DNA of 26,666 nt, taken from the NCBI GenBank assembly GCA_934408725.1, contig CAKRVB010000034.1, forward strand, positions 1 through 26,666, written 5' to 3'. The DNA is from an uncultured Marvinbryantia sp. Lineage in GTDB: Bacteria; Bacillota; Clostridia; Lachnospirales; Lachnospiraceae. Both the position numbers and the translations under genes were made by a program. A model generated the notes under the pieces. That model saw only the letters and a program-made list of their open reading frames with translations. It was not told the origin of the DNA and searched no databases. Positions 6,056-14,714 of the stretch are shown one piece after another (positions within the stretch are counted from its first letter, which is position 1; every line of letters starts with the position of its first letter).

Positions 6056-6988
6056 ATGAAGAAACGTTTAGAGACATTACTAAAACTTGGTATCTTTGCT
6101 GGCATTGTTATGTACTTTGCTAACAAGTTTGTTGAATCTTCCGCTTTACTTCGAAAATTATTAAGAATTGATTCTGGTTATTACTATAACTGGAAGCATG
6201 GTTCGATTTATTATACAAAACAAGGACATGGCGATCCACTTCTGCTGATTCATGATCTTTATCCAAGTTCATCAAGCGCAGAGTGGAATGAGGTAATCGA
6301 GGAACTGTCTCAGTCTCATACTGTCTATGCTATCGATTTACCAGGATGTGGACGTTCCACCAAGCCTCACATCACTTATGTGAATTACTTTTTTACACAA
6401 CTGTTGTCTGACTTTGTAACTGATGTCATACAGGAGCCGACCGCTGTCACAGCCACAGGTATCTCCGCATCCTTTGCTACTATGGCAGCACATTTATATC
6501 CGGACAACTTTACAAAATTAACCTTTATAAATCCTCAGAGTCCATCACAGTTGGCAACGATTCCAGCAAATACAGCCAAATTTACCAAATCCATTATGGA
6601 TTGCCCTATTCTCGGTACTTTCCTGTATTATATTTTCTGTTCTGAGAATGAAATCGAATATAACTTTACTGAAGAATACTTTTATAATCCATTTCTGGTA
6701 TCTTCTAAAATTATACACACCTACTATGAATCTGCGCATTGGAATCAGGGAAGCGGACGTTTTCTGCTCTCCAGCCTGCATGGAAATTATATAAATACAA
6801 ATGTAAATCTTGCATTCTCCAATCTGGCGCAAGATACTCAACTGATCTTTGGTAAAGAACTGGCAAATGCAGAAAATATTGCTGCATCCTACCAGAAGTT
6901 AAATCCAGTAATCAAAGTTTCTTATATTTCCAAGGCGAAAATGCTGCCACATTTGGAAGCACCTGAGAAATTCTTATCATTACTTTGA
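6056..6988 (+). CDS. Alpha/beta-fold hydrolase, membrane-anchored
   Basis: I chose the ATG at 6056, not the in-frame ATG at 6041, because GGAGG at 6043-6047 is the ribosome-binding site. The product has 310 residues. A hydrophobic segment (about 9-23) should anchor it in the membrane. The hydrolase fold is shown by PLLLIHD (61-67), DLPGCGRS (94-101), an elbow TGISAS (134-139, Ser137) and a late His in LPHLEAP (His299). The elbow lacks the usual second glycine (GxSxS instead of GxSxG), and the strand that normally carries the acid reads IFGKELANAE without Asp. Catalysis is therefore uncertain and the substrate unknown. It is a single-gene unit on the plus strand, against the local direction of replication, ending in a shared terminator at 7099-7139. 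Confidence 0.8.
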   Translation: MKKRLETLLKLGIFAGIVMYFANKFVESSALLRKLLRIDSGYYYNWKHGSIYYTKQGHGDPLLLIHDLYPSSSSAEWNEVIEELSQSHTVYAIDLPGCGRSTKPHITYVNYFFTQLLSDFVTDVIQEPTAVTATGISASFATMAAHLYPDNFTKLTFINPQSPSQLATIPANTAKFTKSIMDCPILGTFLYYIFCSENEIEYNFTEEYFYNPFLVSSKIIHTYYESAHWNQGSGRFLLSSLHGNYINTNVNLAFSNLAQDTQLIFGKELANAENIAASYQKLNPVIKVSYISKAKMLPHLEAPEKFLSLL

Positions 6989-7098
6989 AATCTATTACAG
7001 TGTACAAAATTAACCAGGCAAGTTATGTAGTATCGTTTTATTTGCAGGACAATGTACTAGAACCAAACACAGATTTTGTAGCCACATATCTTATTACA

Positions 7099-7139
7099 AA
7101 AAAGAGGAGAATCATAAAATTTATGATTCTCCTCTTTTT
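7099..7139. terminator. Bidirectional terminator, hydrolase and rsmG
   Basis: A perfect 20-bp inverted repeat (7099-7118 with 7120-7139) has the core GAGGAGAATCAT/ATGATTCTCCTC. A-runs on the left and T-runs on the right let it act in both directions. It separates the convergent hydrolase and rsmG genes. Confidence 0.92.
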
Positions 7140-7151
7140 CAGGACTTTTGT

Positions 7152-7886
7152 TTAAGACAATGGCTCTCTTGATGGCATTCCAGCCTTTCTTGGATATTTT
7201 TTTGCCGTTTTTTCGTGTTTTTTTATGATTACCAGTGATCTTTCAATATCACTGCCTTCCAACTGGAATTTTACTGTATGATCCAGCTTACCTCCTAACA
7301 GGAAAATCGCTTTTTTTGCCTGTTCCAGTTCTTCTTCTATTTTTCCTGACTTATAGGAAACAAATATTCCATTCACTTTTGTATACGGTATACAATATTC
7401 GCTGAGAGAGGACAAATTAGCTACTGCTCTGGAAACGACCAGATCGAATTGCTCCCTGTATTCGGCTTCTTTTGCAAAATCTTCTGCTCTTCCATGTATT
7501 GCTGTAATATTATCCAACTGTAGTTCTTCTATGACATGATTCAAAAATTTTACACGTTTTCCCAGAGAATCCAACAATACAACCTTCAAATGTGGAAAAG
7601 CAATCTTCAATGGTAATCCAGGGAATCCTGCCCCTGTTCCCACATCCATAACAGATGTTATAGCAGACAGATCTACCCCCCTTACCAACGCGAGACTATC
7701 CTCAAAATGTTTTTGCAGAACTTCCTGAAAATCTGTAATACCAGTGAGATTCATAAAAGAATTCCATTCCACAAGCAATTCATAATAGCGTACAAACTGT
7801 TGTTGCTGCTCTGTGGATAAGATCAGATTCATTTTTTCACAGTTTTCCAGAAATTTTGTCATATCATATGATTCAAATTCCGACAT
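7152..7886 (-). CDS. rsmG: 16S rRNA m7G527 methyltransferase RsmG
   Basis: RsmG (GidB) uses S-adenosylmethionine to methylate N7 of G527 in the 530 loop of 16S rRNA; its loss causes low-level streptomycin resistance in many bacteria. The 244 residues match the family length (about 239). The SAM-binding Rossmann motif is VMDVGTGAGFPGLPL, and VVSRAVANL is the conserved later motif. The ATG follows a GAGG ribosome-binding site. It lies 168 bp after mnmG on the same strand, the usual Firmicute order. A separate promoter in that gap is not clear, so it may be read from the mnmE promoter. Confidence 0.96.
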   Translation of the reverse strand: MSEFESYDMTKFLENCEKMNLILSTEQQQQFVRYYELLVEWNSFMNLTGITDFQEVLQKHFEDSLALVRGVDLSAITSVMDVGTGAGFPGLPLKIAFPHLKVVLLDSLGKRVKFLNHVIEELQLDNITAIHGRAEDFAKEAEYREQFDLVVSRAVANLSSLSEYCIPYTKVNGIFVSYKSGKIEEELEQAKKAIFLLGGKLDHTVKFQLEGSDIERSLVIIKKHEKTAKKYPRKAGMPSREPLS

Positions 7887-7951
7887 AGTTACCTCATTTC
7901 TACTATTTTTTGAGCTTTTATATGTTATTTAACAGTGCTTTTATCGCAAAT

Positions 7952-8034
7952 ATTGTATATTTATAAATACAATTTCAGTACTTTTTGTCATATATTGTAT
8001 TTTTACAGGTACATTTTTCATTTTTGTATACAAA
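7952..8034. repeat. ATTGTAT repeats in mnmG-rsmG gap
   Basis: The gap carries ATTGTAT at 7952-7958 and 7994-8000, its inverse ATACAAT at 7967-7973, and a perfect 12-bp palindrome TTTGTATACAAA at 8023-8034. The sites could be an operator cluster upstream of rsmG. The stretch is very AT-rich, so chance is a real alternative. Confidence 0.35.
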
Positions 8035-8054
8035 GTGTTTTATAAATACATTTT

Positions 8055-9950
8055 TTATTCTTCATGTCTCGGATGTCGATTCATCTGTTCCATATAGATC
8101 AAAAGGACAGAAATATCTGCCGGTGAAACGCCTGAGATTCTGGAAGCCTGTCCAACAGAAATTGGACGAAACAGATTCAGCTTCTGCTGTGCTTCGATAC
8201 GAAGTCCATGAATCTCTTCATAACGGATCGTTTCCGGAATCTTTTTATTCTCCAGCTTCTTAAACTGCTCTACCTGCTTTAACTGGCGCTTGATATAACC
8301 TTCGTATTTGATATTAATATTCACCTGTTCGTCCACACCACGATTCAGTAGCGGACGTTCCGGATCCAGTTCTGCCAGCATCTCATAATCCAGTTCCGGC
8401 CTGCGAATCAGTTCGCCAAGTGTCGTTCCAGTCTTCAGAGGGGTACTGTTATGTGCCTCAAGAAATGCCTGCACCTTTGGATTAGCTCCAATATTGAGAT
8501 GTTCTACACGTCTGGTCTCTTCTGCGATCTGTTTTTCCTTTTCCAAAAGCTGCTGATAAGTCTCATCATCAATCAGTCCTATCTTATGTCCCAGAGGCGT
8601 CAGGCGCTGATCAGCATTATCCTGACGCAAAAGCAGACGATACTCAGACCGGGAAGTCATCATACGATATGGCTCTTTATTATCCTTTGTAACCAGATCA
8701 TCAATCAATACTCCGATATAGGACTCTGAACGGTCAAATACCACCTGTTCCCGCCCAAGCGTCTTCAGTGCTGCATTAATTCCTGCAGCCAGCCCCTGCG
8801 CTGCTGCTTCCTCATATCCAGAACTTCCATTAAACTGTCCTCCACTGAATAAGCCCTGAATATTCTTAAATTCCAGCGTTGGCTTCAGCTGTCTTGCATT
8901 GATACAGTCATACTCAATGGCATAGGCATTACGCACAATCTCTGCATGCTCCAGCCCTGGCACAGAACGATACATCTCAATCTGCACATCCTCCGGCAGA
9001 GAACTGGACATTCCCCCTACATACATCTCATTCGTATAACGTCCCTCTGGCTCTATAAATACCTGATGTCGGTTCTTATCTGCAAACCTTACCACTTTAT
9101 CTTCAATAGATGGGCAGTAGCGTGGCCCGGTTCCTTCAATCATGCCGGAATACAATGGGGAACGATCCAGATTGGCCCGAATGATCTCATGCGTCTTCTC
9201 ATTAGTATAAGTCAGCCAACAGGATACCTGATCAATCTGTACATCTTCCGGATCGGTAGAAAAAGAAAACGGTACTACTCTCTTATCGCCAAACTGTTCT
9301 TCCATCTTGGAGAAATCAATACTTCTTTTGTCAATACGCGCCGGTGTTCCTGTTTTAAATCGATACATCTCAATTCCATGAGCCTTCAGTGAATCTGTCA
9401 GATGATTAGCCGCCTGAAGCCCATTTGGACCGGTGTAATTACTGATATCTCCGTAAATACATCTGGCTTTCAGATAAGTACCTGTACACAATACACATGC
9501 CCTGCAGTGATATACTGCACCGGAAAATGTTTTCACCCCGGTCAGAACACCGTCTTCCACAATAATCTCTGTTACTTCAGCCTGCTTAATGGTCAGATTT
9601 GGCGTATTTTCCAGAGTTTTTCTCATTCTGCTGCTATAGTCACGTTTATCTGCCTGTGCTCTCAATGAATGCACTGCCGGCCCCTTAGAGCCATTCAGCA
9701 TCTTAGACTGAATAAAAGTATGGTCAATATTTTTTCCCATTTCTCCGCCCAGTGCATCAATCTCTCTGACCAGATGGCCTTTGGAGCTTCCACCTACATT
9801 GGGATTACATGGCATCAGTGCAATACTGTCTACGCTGACAGTAAACATCACCGTCTTCAGCCCCAGTCTGGCACAGGCAAGCGCAGCTTCACAGCCTGCA
9901 TGTCCTGCTCCTACTACCACCACATCTGTAGTTACTTCTAAATGATTCAT
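8055..9950 (-). CDS. mnmG: tRNA U34 modification enzyme MnmG (GidA)
   Basis: MnmG is the FAD enzyme that, with MnmE, adds the carboxymethylaminomethyl (or aminomethyl) group to C5 of wobble uridine 34 in certain tRNAs. The 631-residue length is typical. The N-terminal dinucleotide fold is [10 protein letters not shown] (14-23). Family signatures include [22 protein letters not shown], given here only by its ends (CNPN ... LGG, about residues 48-69), and [11 protein letters not shown]. The C-terminal helical MnmE-binding domain ends with [17 protein letters not shown]. It begins 16 bp after mnmE with an AGAGGA ribosome-binding site, so the two partner subunits are made from one operon. Confidence 0.98.
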   Translation of the reverse strand: MNHLEVTTDVVVVGAGHAGCEAALACARLGLKTVMFTVSVDSIALMPCNPNVGGSSKGHLVREIDALGGEMGKNIDHTFIQSKMLNGSKGPAVHSLRAQADKRDYSSRMRKTLENTPNLTIKQAEVTEIIVEDGVLTGVKTFSGAVYHCRACVLCTGTYLKARCIYGDISNYTGPNGLQAANHLTDSLKAHGIEMYRFKTGTPARIDKRSIDFSKMEEQFGDKRVVPFSFSTDPEDVQIDQVSCWLTYTNEKTHEIIRANLDRSPLYSGMIEGTGPRYCPSIEDKVVRFADKNRHQVFIEPEGRYTNEMYVGGMSSSLPEDVQIEMYRSVPGLEHAEIVRNAYAIEYDCINARQLKPTLEFKNIQGLFSGGQFNGSSGYEEAAAQGLAAGINAALKTLGREQVVFDRSESYIGVLIDDLVTKDNKEPYRMMTSRSEYRLLLRQDNADQRLTPLGHKIGLIDDETYQQLLEKEKQIAEETRRVEHLNIGANPKVQAFLEAHNSTPLKTGTTLGELIRRPELDYEMLAELDPERPLLNRGVDEQVNINIKYEGYIKRQLKQVEQFKKLENKKIPETIRYEEIHGLRIEAQQKLNLFRPISVGQASRISGVSPADISVLLIYMEQMNRHPRHEE

Positions 9951-9966
9951 TTTCTTGTCCTCTTAC

Positions 9967-11343
9967 TTACTTTCCCATACAGAATTTGCTGAAAATCTCA
10001 TTAACCAGATCTTCTCCTACTGATTCTCCGGTGATGCTGCCAAGTTCCTCATATGCATTCATCAGATCAATGGAGAAAAAATCTTCCGGCATCTGATTCT
10101 GAATGCTTGTCATTACCTGTTTCAGGCTCTCCAGTGCCTCTGACAACGCTGCTTTCTGTCTCATATTTGTAATATAGATCTGATCATTAAAAGAGAGATT
10201 TCCATCATAAAACATATCTTTGACCGTCTGCTCCAGCCGGTCAATTCCCTGTTCCTCTTTTGCCGATATCGGTATCACCGGCTTATCCAGCCTCTCACGG
10301 ATCATCTCTTCTGTCGTCACCGGATCCAGATCCATTTTATTCAAAAGCACAATTGCCTTTCTGTCACGAATCAATTCCATAATCTCTTCATCGTTTTCAT
10401 CCAGTTGTGTGGAGGAGTCTACCACATAAATAACCAGATCTGCATCTTTTGCATAGGTCTTTGCTTTTTTTACACCTATCTTCTCTACTACATCTTCTGT
10501 TTCCCGGATACCTGCAGTATCGATAATATTCAGACTGATTCCTGACAGGCTCATCTGCTCTTCCAGCACATCTCTGGTAGTTCCAGCAATATCCGTTACA
10601 ATAGCTCTCTCTTCCCCAAGAAGAACATTCAACAGAGAGGATTTCCCGGCATTTGGCTTTCCTACAATGACGGTTCGTATCCCCTCTTTCATACGTTTTC
10701 CATTCTCAGCAGAAGCAATCAGTGCGGCGATCTTTTCCATCCATTGCTCTGTCTGCTCTTCCAGCTGATCCGGATACCCATCCAGACTGATATGTTCCGG
10801 ATCGTCCAGTGCTGATTCAATATAGGCAATATGGTAAATAATCTTTTCCCGTATCTCCCTGACTGCATTCAACACAGATCCTTTTAACTGACTGACAGAA
10901 CTTTTCAGTGCATATTCATTCTTAGCATTGATCACATCGATCACGGCTTCTGCCTGAGACAGGTCAATTCTGCCATTCAAAAATGCCCTCTTCGTAAACT
11001 CTCCTGGTTCGGCCAGTCTTGCACCCTTGCGGGTCACCAGCTCCAGAATCCGATTCATGGCATATACGCCTCCGTGACAGTTGATTTCTACGGTATCCTC
11101 AGCGGTAAAGCTCCTCGGACCTCTCATAAGCATCACCAGGACCTCATCCAGAAACTCTTCTCCGTCTCTGATGTATCCATAATGTATCGTATGGGTCGGC
11201 ATATCTGCCAGCTTCTTTCCATTTCTGGAATCATATACTTTCTCTGCAATCTCTACCGCATCCGGTCCGCTGATACGTACAATACCGATACCGGAACTGG
11301 TCATTCCTGTCGAGATTGCTGCAATTGTGTCTGTGTGAAACAT
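9967..11343 (-). CDS. mnmE: tRNA modification GTPase MnmE (TrmE)
   Basis: MnmE is the GTPase partner of MnmG in wobble-uridine modification. The 458 residues show the N-terminal formyl-THF-binding domain (about 1-120), a helical domain, and an inserted G domain. Its motifs are G1 GKPNAGKSS, G2 TDIAGTTRD, G3 DTAG and G4 NKMD. The protein ends in FCMGK, the family's C-terminal C-x-G-K with the Cys needed for catalysis. A strong AGGAGG ribosome-binding site precedes the ATG. A clear sigma-A promoter is at 11372-11400, so mnmE is the first gene of mnmE-mnmG, rather than being read through from jag as in some relatives. Confidence 0.98.
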   Translation of the reverse strand: MFHTDTIAAISTGMTSSGIGIVRISGPDAVEIAEKVYDSRNGKKLADMPTHTIHYGYIRDGEEFLDEVLVMLMRGPRSFTAEDTVEINCHGGVYAMNRILELVTRKGARLAEPGEFTKRAFLNGRIDLSQAEAVIDVINAKNEYALKSSVSQLKGSVLNAVREIREKIIYHIAYIESALDDPEHISLDGYPDQLEEQTEQWMEKIAALIASAENGKRMKEGIRTVIVGKPNAGKSSLLNVLLGEERAIVTDIAGTTRDVLEEQMSLSGISLNIIDTAGIRETEDVVEKIGVKKAKTYAKDADLVIYVVDSSTQLDENDEEIMELIRDRKAIVLLNKMDLDPVTTEEMIRERLDKPVIPISAKEEQGIDRLEQTVKDMFYDGNLSFNDQIYITNMRQKAALSEALESLKQVMTSIQNQMPEDFFSIDLMNAYEELGSITGESVGEDLVNEIFSKFCMGK

Positions 11344-11371
11344 GAAGCACTCCTCCTAAAATATCTTAAAC

Positions 11372-11400
11372 AGTATAGCAGATTTTATTTTATAATACAA
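11372..11400 (-). promoter_or_regulatory. Promoter of mnmE-mnmG
   Basis: On the minus strand TTGTAT (complement of 11395-11400) and TATACT (complement of 11372-11377) are separated by 17 bp. They lie about 30 bp before the mnmE start codon and face away from the DUF1292 promoter. Confidence 0.7.
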
Positions 11401-11420
11401 ACCACAAATCCTTATTTTTA

Positions 11421-11450
11421 TTGCTTTTCCCTTATCTTCTGTGTTACACT
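11421..11450 (+). promoter_or_regulatory. Possible promoter of the DUF1292 gene
   Basis: TTGCTT (11421-11426) and TACACT (11445-11450) are 18 bp apart. This is a weaker match than the other promoters in the window. It would start transcription near 11457, just before the palindromic leader element. Confidence 0.4.
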
Positions 11451-11472
11451 GTTAACAACTCATTGAATTATT

Positions 11473-11513
11473 GTAACTATTCAGAACCTACTGTGAAAGT
11501 ACTGAACAGTTAC
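11473..11513 (+). repeat. Palindromic leader element, copy 3 (DUF1292)
   Basis: The core at 11491-11513 begins CTGTGAAAGTACTGAA and ends CAGTTAC, matching the copies at 5627 and 5984. An upstream arm GTAACTATTCAG (11473-11484) pairs with CTGAACAGTTAC (11502-11513) with one mismatch. The RNA could therefore form a long 12-bp hairpin or a short CTGT/ACAG hairpin, but not both. It ends 28 bases before the start codon. Confidence 0.65.
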
Positions 11514-11541
11514 GAATTATTATGATAAGGAGATTATACAA

Positions 11542-11835
11542 ATGGGCACAACTGAAAATAATGAAAACATGGAAGAATTTGATACCGTCACTCTGGAGAT
11601 GGATGATGGAAGCGAAGTAGAATTCGCAATCCTGGATGAATTCGAGATGGATTCTGAAAAGTTCGTATTACTTGGTGAAATCGAAGGGGACAGCGTAACA
11701 GATGATCCGGAACATATGTTATTCATGAGATCCGAAGCAGATGATACCTGTACCGATGAAGAGATCGTTCTCACCGTCATCGATGACGATGAAAAATACA
11801 ACGCTGTTGTTGACTTCTATACCGAGCTTGACTAA
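11542..11835 (+). CDS. DUF1292 family protein
   Basis: This small, very acidic protein of 97 residues matches DUF1292 (YrzB-like), a Firmicute family of unknown function. The domain starts at about residue 13 with DTVTLEMDDGSEVEFAILDEF and ends with YNAVVDFYTEL. It has no membrane segment or cysteine-metal motif. AAGGAG lies 8 bases before the ATG. In many clostridia this family sits near yrzL/ruvX rather than by mnmE, so its position here is notable (from memory). It is read toward oriC, against its neighbours, and it shares a terminator with jag. Confidence 0.85.
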   Translation: MGTTENNENMEEFDTVTLEMDDGSEVEFAILDEFEMDSEKFVLLGEIEGDSVTDDPEHMLFMRSEADDTCTDEEIVLTVIDDDEKYNAVVDFYTELD

Positions 11836-11845
11836 GACAAAATGA

Positions 11846-11870
11846 GGGCGGGAACCATTGGTTCCCGCCC
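11846..11870. terminator. Bidirectional hairpin between DUF1292 and jag
   Basis: A perfect 12-bp GC-rich inverted repeat, GGGCGGGAACCA (11846-11857) and TGGTTCCCGCCC (11859-11870), lies between the convergent DUF1292 and jag genes. The flanking T-tracts are weak, but position and stability support a shared terminator. Confidence 0.75.
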
Positions 11871-11877
11871 CATTGAT

Positions 11878-12795
11878 TTAACGGTTATTATTTCTCTTTA
11901 ATGTAACAACAACTTTACGGTAAGGTTCTTCTCCTTCACTGTGAGTAGTTACATAAGGATCGTTCTGCAGTGCAGAATGAATGATTCTTCTCTCGTAAGG
12001 ATTCATCGGTTCAAGGAATACCGGTCGTCTTGTTCTCTTTACCTTGTATGCAATATTCTTTGCCAGGTTTTCCAGTGTTTCCTTTCTACGGCTTCTGTAG
12101 TTCTCAGTATCTACTTTCACACGTACATAACCAGATTTTCCTTTGTTGACTACCAGACTGGTCAGATACTGAAGAGAATCCAGTGTCTGTCCTCTCTTAC
12201 CAATCAGGACACCCATATCTTCTCCTGACATCTCCACAGTCAATACTTCATCTTCAAATTCTGCATGTACTTCTACTTCCATCTCAATGGATGCAAATAC
12301 ATCTTTCAGGAATTTTACTGCTTTTTCCTTTGCTTCTTCCTTTTCTTCCGGAGTCAGCGGAACAACTTTACGTTCTTTTTTTACTTCAACTGGAGCTTCC
12401 TGCACCGGTTCTGCTGCTGGCTCTGCTGCAACGGTTGTTTCTTCCTTTACTGCAACAGGCTCTTCCTGACGAAACTCTTTTCGTTCAGGTCTTTCTTTCT
12501 TTTCCTTTTTGAATTCCTTCTTGTTTTCTTTGAACTCTTTTTTCTCTTTTTTAAATTCCCGTTTTTCTTTCTTTGCAGGTTTTTCTTCTTTTACTTCCTC
12601 TTTCAGAATATCTTCCACTGCAACTTTCTTTCTTGCCTTGATGATCGCTTTCTTGCTTCCGAATCCAAGGAATCCTGTACTTCCTTCTTCGATTACTTCG
12701 TATTCGATATTATCACGGAATGTTTCCAGCTTCAAAGATGCTTCCAGGATTGCATCTTTCACCGTTTTGGCGGTGACGGTAATATATTCTTCCAT
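11878..12795 (-). CDS. jag: RNA-binding protein Jag (KhpB/EloR)
   Basis: Jag/KhpB is an RNA-binding protein linked in other Firmicutes to cell elongation and envelope control, and is usually encoded after yidC. The 305 residues show a Jag-N domain (1-52, with GSTGFLGFGSKKA), a long charged linker (about 60-150), a KH domain with GVLIGKRGQTLDSLQYL (195-211), and an R3H domain with Arg269 and His273 in NPYERRIIHSAL. The linker contains three near-identical heptads EFKKEKK, EFKENKK, EFKKEKK (80-100), then an Ala/Pro/Glu stretch. It is longer than in the shorter Jag proteins I know. The gene follows yidC by 15 bp in the rpmH operon. Confidence 0.95.
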   Translation of the reverse strand: MEEYITVTAKTVKDAILEASLKLETFRDNIEYEVIEEGSTGFLGFGSKKAIIKARKKVAVEDILKEEVKEEKPAKKEKREFKKEKKEFKENKKEFKKEKKERPERKEFRQEEPVAVKEETTVAAEPAAEPVQEAPVEVKKERKVVPLTPEEKEEAKEKAVKFLKDVFASIEMEVEVHAEFEDEVLTVEMSGEDMGVLIGKRGQTLDSLQYLTSLVVNKGKSGYVRVKVDTENYRSRRKETLENLAKNIAYKVKRTRRPVFLEPMNPYERRIIHSALQNDPYVTTHSEGEEPYRKVVVTLKRNNNR

Positions 12796-12810
12796 TGTTC
12801 GAATCTCCCT

Positions 12811-14112
12811 CTACTTTTTATAGCTTTTTGCGTTCTTGTTCGTCTTTTCATTGTACTGCTCTACCATTCTTGCCTTGGATGCAATACTTCCAGGTTTTGC
12901 AGTCTTGTTATAATATTCTGTAGAATCCTTCATACTCTGAAGTCTCTTTTCGCTTTTGCTGCGAATAGCTTCTTCATCTTCCACTACCGGATTCTGAAGG
13001 TTCTTCAGGTTCTTCTTAGCCTGTCCGCTGATATTTTCCGGACGCAGCCCCTGTTTTACGCGCTTCTCATTGTATTTTTCCATGTTCTGTTTTACCATCT
13101 CTTCGATGTCTACTTTTTCCATGCGCTTATTTACAATGAGCTGAATCACGCATCTTACTGCAGAACTTGCTACCCAGTAGATACCGATACCTGTGGAAAA
13201 TGTAAAACAGAAAAATACAGACATCAGAGGCATCATGGTATTCATGGTCTTCATAGAAGAATTCATTGCGCTGTTGGCATCATCCCCAGTTGCTTCCGGC
13301 TGAGGAATCAGCTTGGTATTCAGATACTGAGTCAGACCTGCAAGTACCGGAATCAGAATGGCAATGACAAGTGCCAGCCACTGATGATTTGCAAAACTGT
13401 TTTTAATAATAGCAAACGGTGAATCTGTAATATTAATTGTTAAAAAGCTGTTTACATGTGCAGCCTGTGCTGCGGTCTGTTCAATTACAGTCTTATAATC
13501 CGGGAATTGATCTGCAAACGCAGCCCAGTTCGCCGGTGTCAGACTATGCAGAATATCTACCACAGAATCACTGGTAAATCCTACTTTATCCAGATTCACT
13601 CTGGCATTGGTAGCAAAATCAGACAGAAATGTCTGCATCTGAGTAGATGCCAGTACATCATTTACCAGTGCGGTATACATCTCGTATACACTCTTTACAT
13701 ACGCAGGCACTTTCCAGATAACCTGGTACATAGCAAATAAAATCGGCATCTGAATCAGCATTGGCAGGCAGCTTCCCATTGGTGAAATACCGTATTTTGC
13801 ATACAGAGCCTGCTGTTCTTCCTGCATCTTCATCATAGAAGCCTGGTCTTTTTTGTTCTTATACTTCTTGGCAATTGCCTGAAGCTCTGGATTCATAACC
13901 TGTGTCAGCTTTGATGACTTCTGCTGTTTGATCGTCAGTGGAAGCATTAATACATTGATCACAATGGTAAATAAGATAATACACAGACCGATGTTCTGAA
14001 TATTAAATGCCCCACTCAGGAATAAGTAAAGTGCATTAATGATAAAACCAAGAAGCGTGGCCACTGGTCCTATAATAAACACATTACTTTTGGTAAGTAC
14101 TGTTGTTTTCAA
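12811..14112 (-). CDS. yidC: Membrane insertase YidC (SpoIIIJ/OxaA)
   Basis: YidC inserts and folds membrane proteins, alone or with Sec. The 433-residue product begins with TTG at 14112, supported by AGGAGG eight bases upstream within yidD. Unlike SpoIIIJ it has no lipoprotein Cys near the N-terminus. Transmembrane segments lie at about 11-33, 39-60, 115-135, 243-262 and 291-320. The conserved cytoplasmic hairpin (about 61-110) carries [18 protein letters not shown]. The first conserved core helix has Asn53 where SpoIIIJ has its essential Arg ([15 protein letters not shown] against TILIRLLILPLMIKQ). The basic C-terminal tail is long. It overlaps yidD by 4 bases. Confidence 0.95.
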   Translation of the reverse strand: MKTTVLTKSNVFIIGPVATLLGFIINALYLFLSGAFNIQNIGLCIILFTIVINVLMLPLTIKQQKSSKLTQVMNPELQAIAKKYKNKKDQASMMKMQEEQQALYAKYGISPMGSCLPMLIQMPILFAMYQVIWKVPAYVKSVYEMYTALVNDVLASTQMQTFLSDFATNARVNLDKVGFTSDSVVDILHSLTPANWAAFADQFPDYKTVIEQTAAQAAHVNSFLTINITDSPFAIIKNSFANHQWLALVIAILIPVLAGLTQYLNTKLIPQPEATGDDANSAMNSSMKTMNTMMPLMSVFFCFTFSTGIGIYWVASSAVRCVIQLIVNKRMEKVDIEEMVKQNMEKYNEKRVKQGLRPENISGQAKKNLKNLQNPVVEDEEAIRSKSEKRLQSMKDSTEYYNKTAKPGSIASKARMVEQYNEKTNKNAKSYKK

Positions 14113-14351
14113 ATTTTTTTCCTCCTAAAAGATAAGAATTCATCCGGAACCGGATCGATTCCACCATGTGAAAAGGGATTACATCTTAATATTCTCCAGG
14201 CTGCCAGAATACTTCCTTTGATTGCACCGTGCTTCTGTATCGCTTCTAATCCATACTGCGAACAGGTTGGCACATACGGACATCTGGTTGTCTTCATCGG
14301 CGATAAATACTTCTGGTAAAATCTGATCAAAAGAATCAATAACTGTTTCAT
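14109..14351 (-). CDS. yidD: Membrane insertion efficiency factor YidD
   Basis: This 80-residue protein shows the whole YidD signature: [10 protein letters not shown], the Cys pattern [19 protein letters not shown], and [16 protein letters not shown]. YidD is a small inner-face membrane-associated protein that helps YidC-dependent insertion. Its ATG overlaps the rnpA stop (ATGA) and its TGA overlaps the yidC TTG start, so the three genes are translationally coupled. The last codons, AGG AGG, double as the yidC ribosome-binding site. Confidence 0.96.
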   Translation of the reverse strand: MKQLLILLIRFYQKYLSPMKTTRCPYVPTCSQYGLEAIQKHGAIKGSILAAWRILRCNPFSHGGIDPVPDEFLSFRRKKI

Positions 14352-14680
14352 CTGATACCTAGTTTCCCTCCCAGGTGCAGCAATGCACTCTCTATTTCAT
14401 GATAGCTTTTCTCCTTCGCGGAAGGTCTTACGATTACGACTAAATCATACCCTGACTGAAATTGTTCTTCATTCAGACGGTAACTTTCTCTTACCAGTCT
14501 GGTAAGGTGATGTCTCACTACGCTGTTTCCTACTTTTTTGCTTACAGATATTCCCAGGCGATTCCTGGTTCCAGCATTCTGTAACGCATACATAATTAAA
14601 TACTTATTTGCCTGAGATTTTCCCTGATGATATACCATCTGAAAATCACGATTCTTTTTTAAAGACTCTGAAAATTTCAT
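14348..14680 (-). CDS. rnpA: Ribonuclease P protein component RnpA
   Basis: RnpA is the protein cofactor of RNase P, which removes 5' leaders from pre-tRNA. I start it at the ATG at 14680, giving 110 residues beginning [17 protein letters not shown], the usual family N-terminus. An in-frame TTG at 14722 would add 14 residues but has no ribosome-binding site and falls within the terminator hairpin. The family RNA-binding motif is [21 protein letters not shown], here split as [11 protein letters not shown] and [10 protein letters not shown] (about 47-67). The only upstream purine tract (AAGGGG) is 15 bases from the ATG, so translation may be weak. An attenuator lies upstream at 14715-14732. Confidence 0.93.
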   Translation of the reverse strand: MKFSESLKKNRDFQMVYHQGKSQANKYLIMYALQNAGTRNRLGISVSKKVGNSVVRHHLTRLVRESYRLNEEQFQSGYDLVVIVRPSAKEKSYHEIESALLHLGGKLGIR

Positions 14681-14714
14681 ATTTTCGTGTTTTTTCCCCT
14701 TAATATGAAGAAAA

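Noticed and set aside
11520..11801. A Ser-rich minus-strand frame opposite DUF1292
   Set aside because: Reverse complement of an Asp/Glu-rich gene; DUF1292 on the plus strand has the ribosome-binding site and the family match.
12265..13422. A 385-codon open frame on the plus strand across jag and yidC
   Set aside because: It is antisense to two clear genes. Its Phe/Leu/Cys-rich product is what the reverse strand of Lys/Glu-rich coding DNA gives, and it has no ribosome-binding site or known domain.
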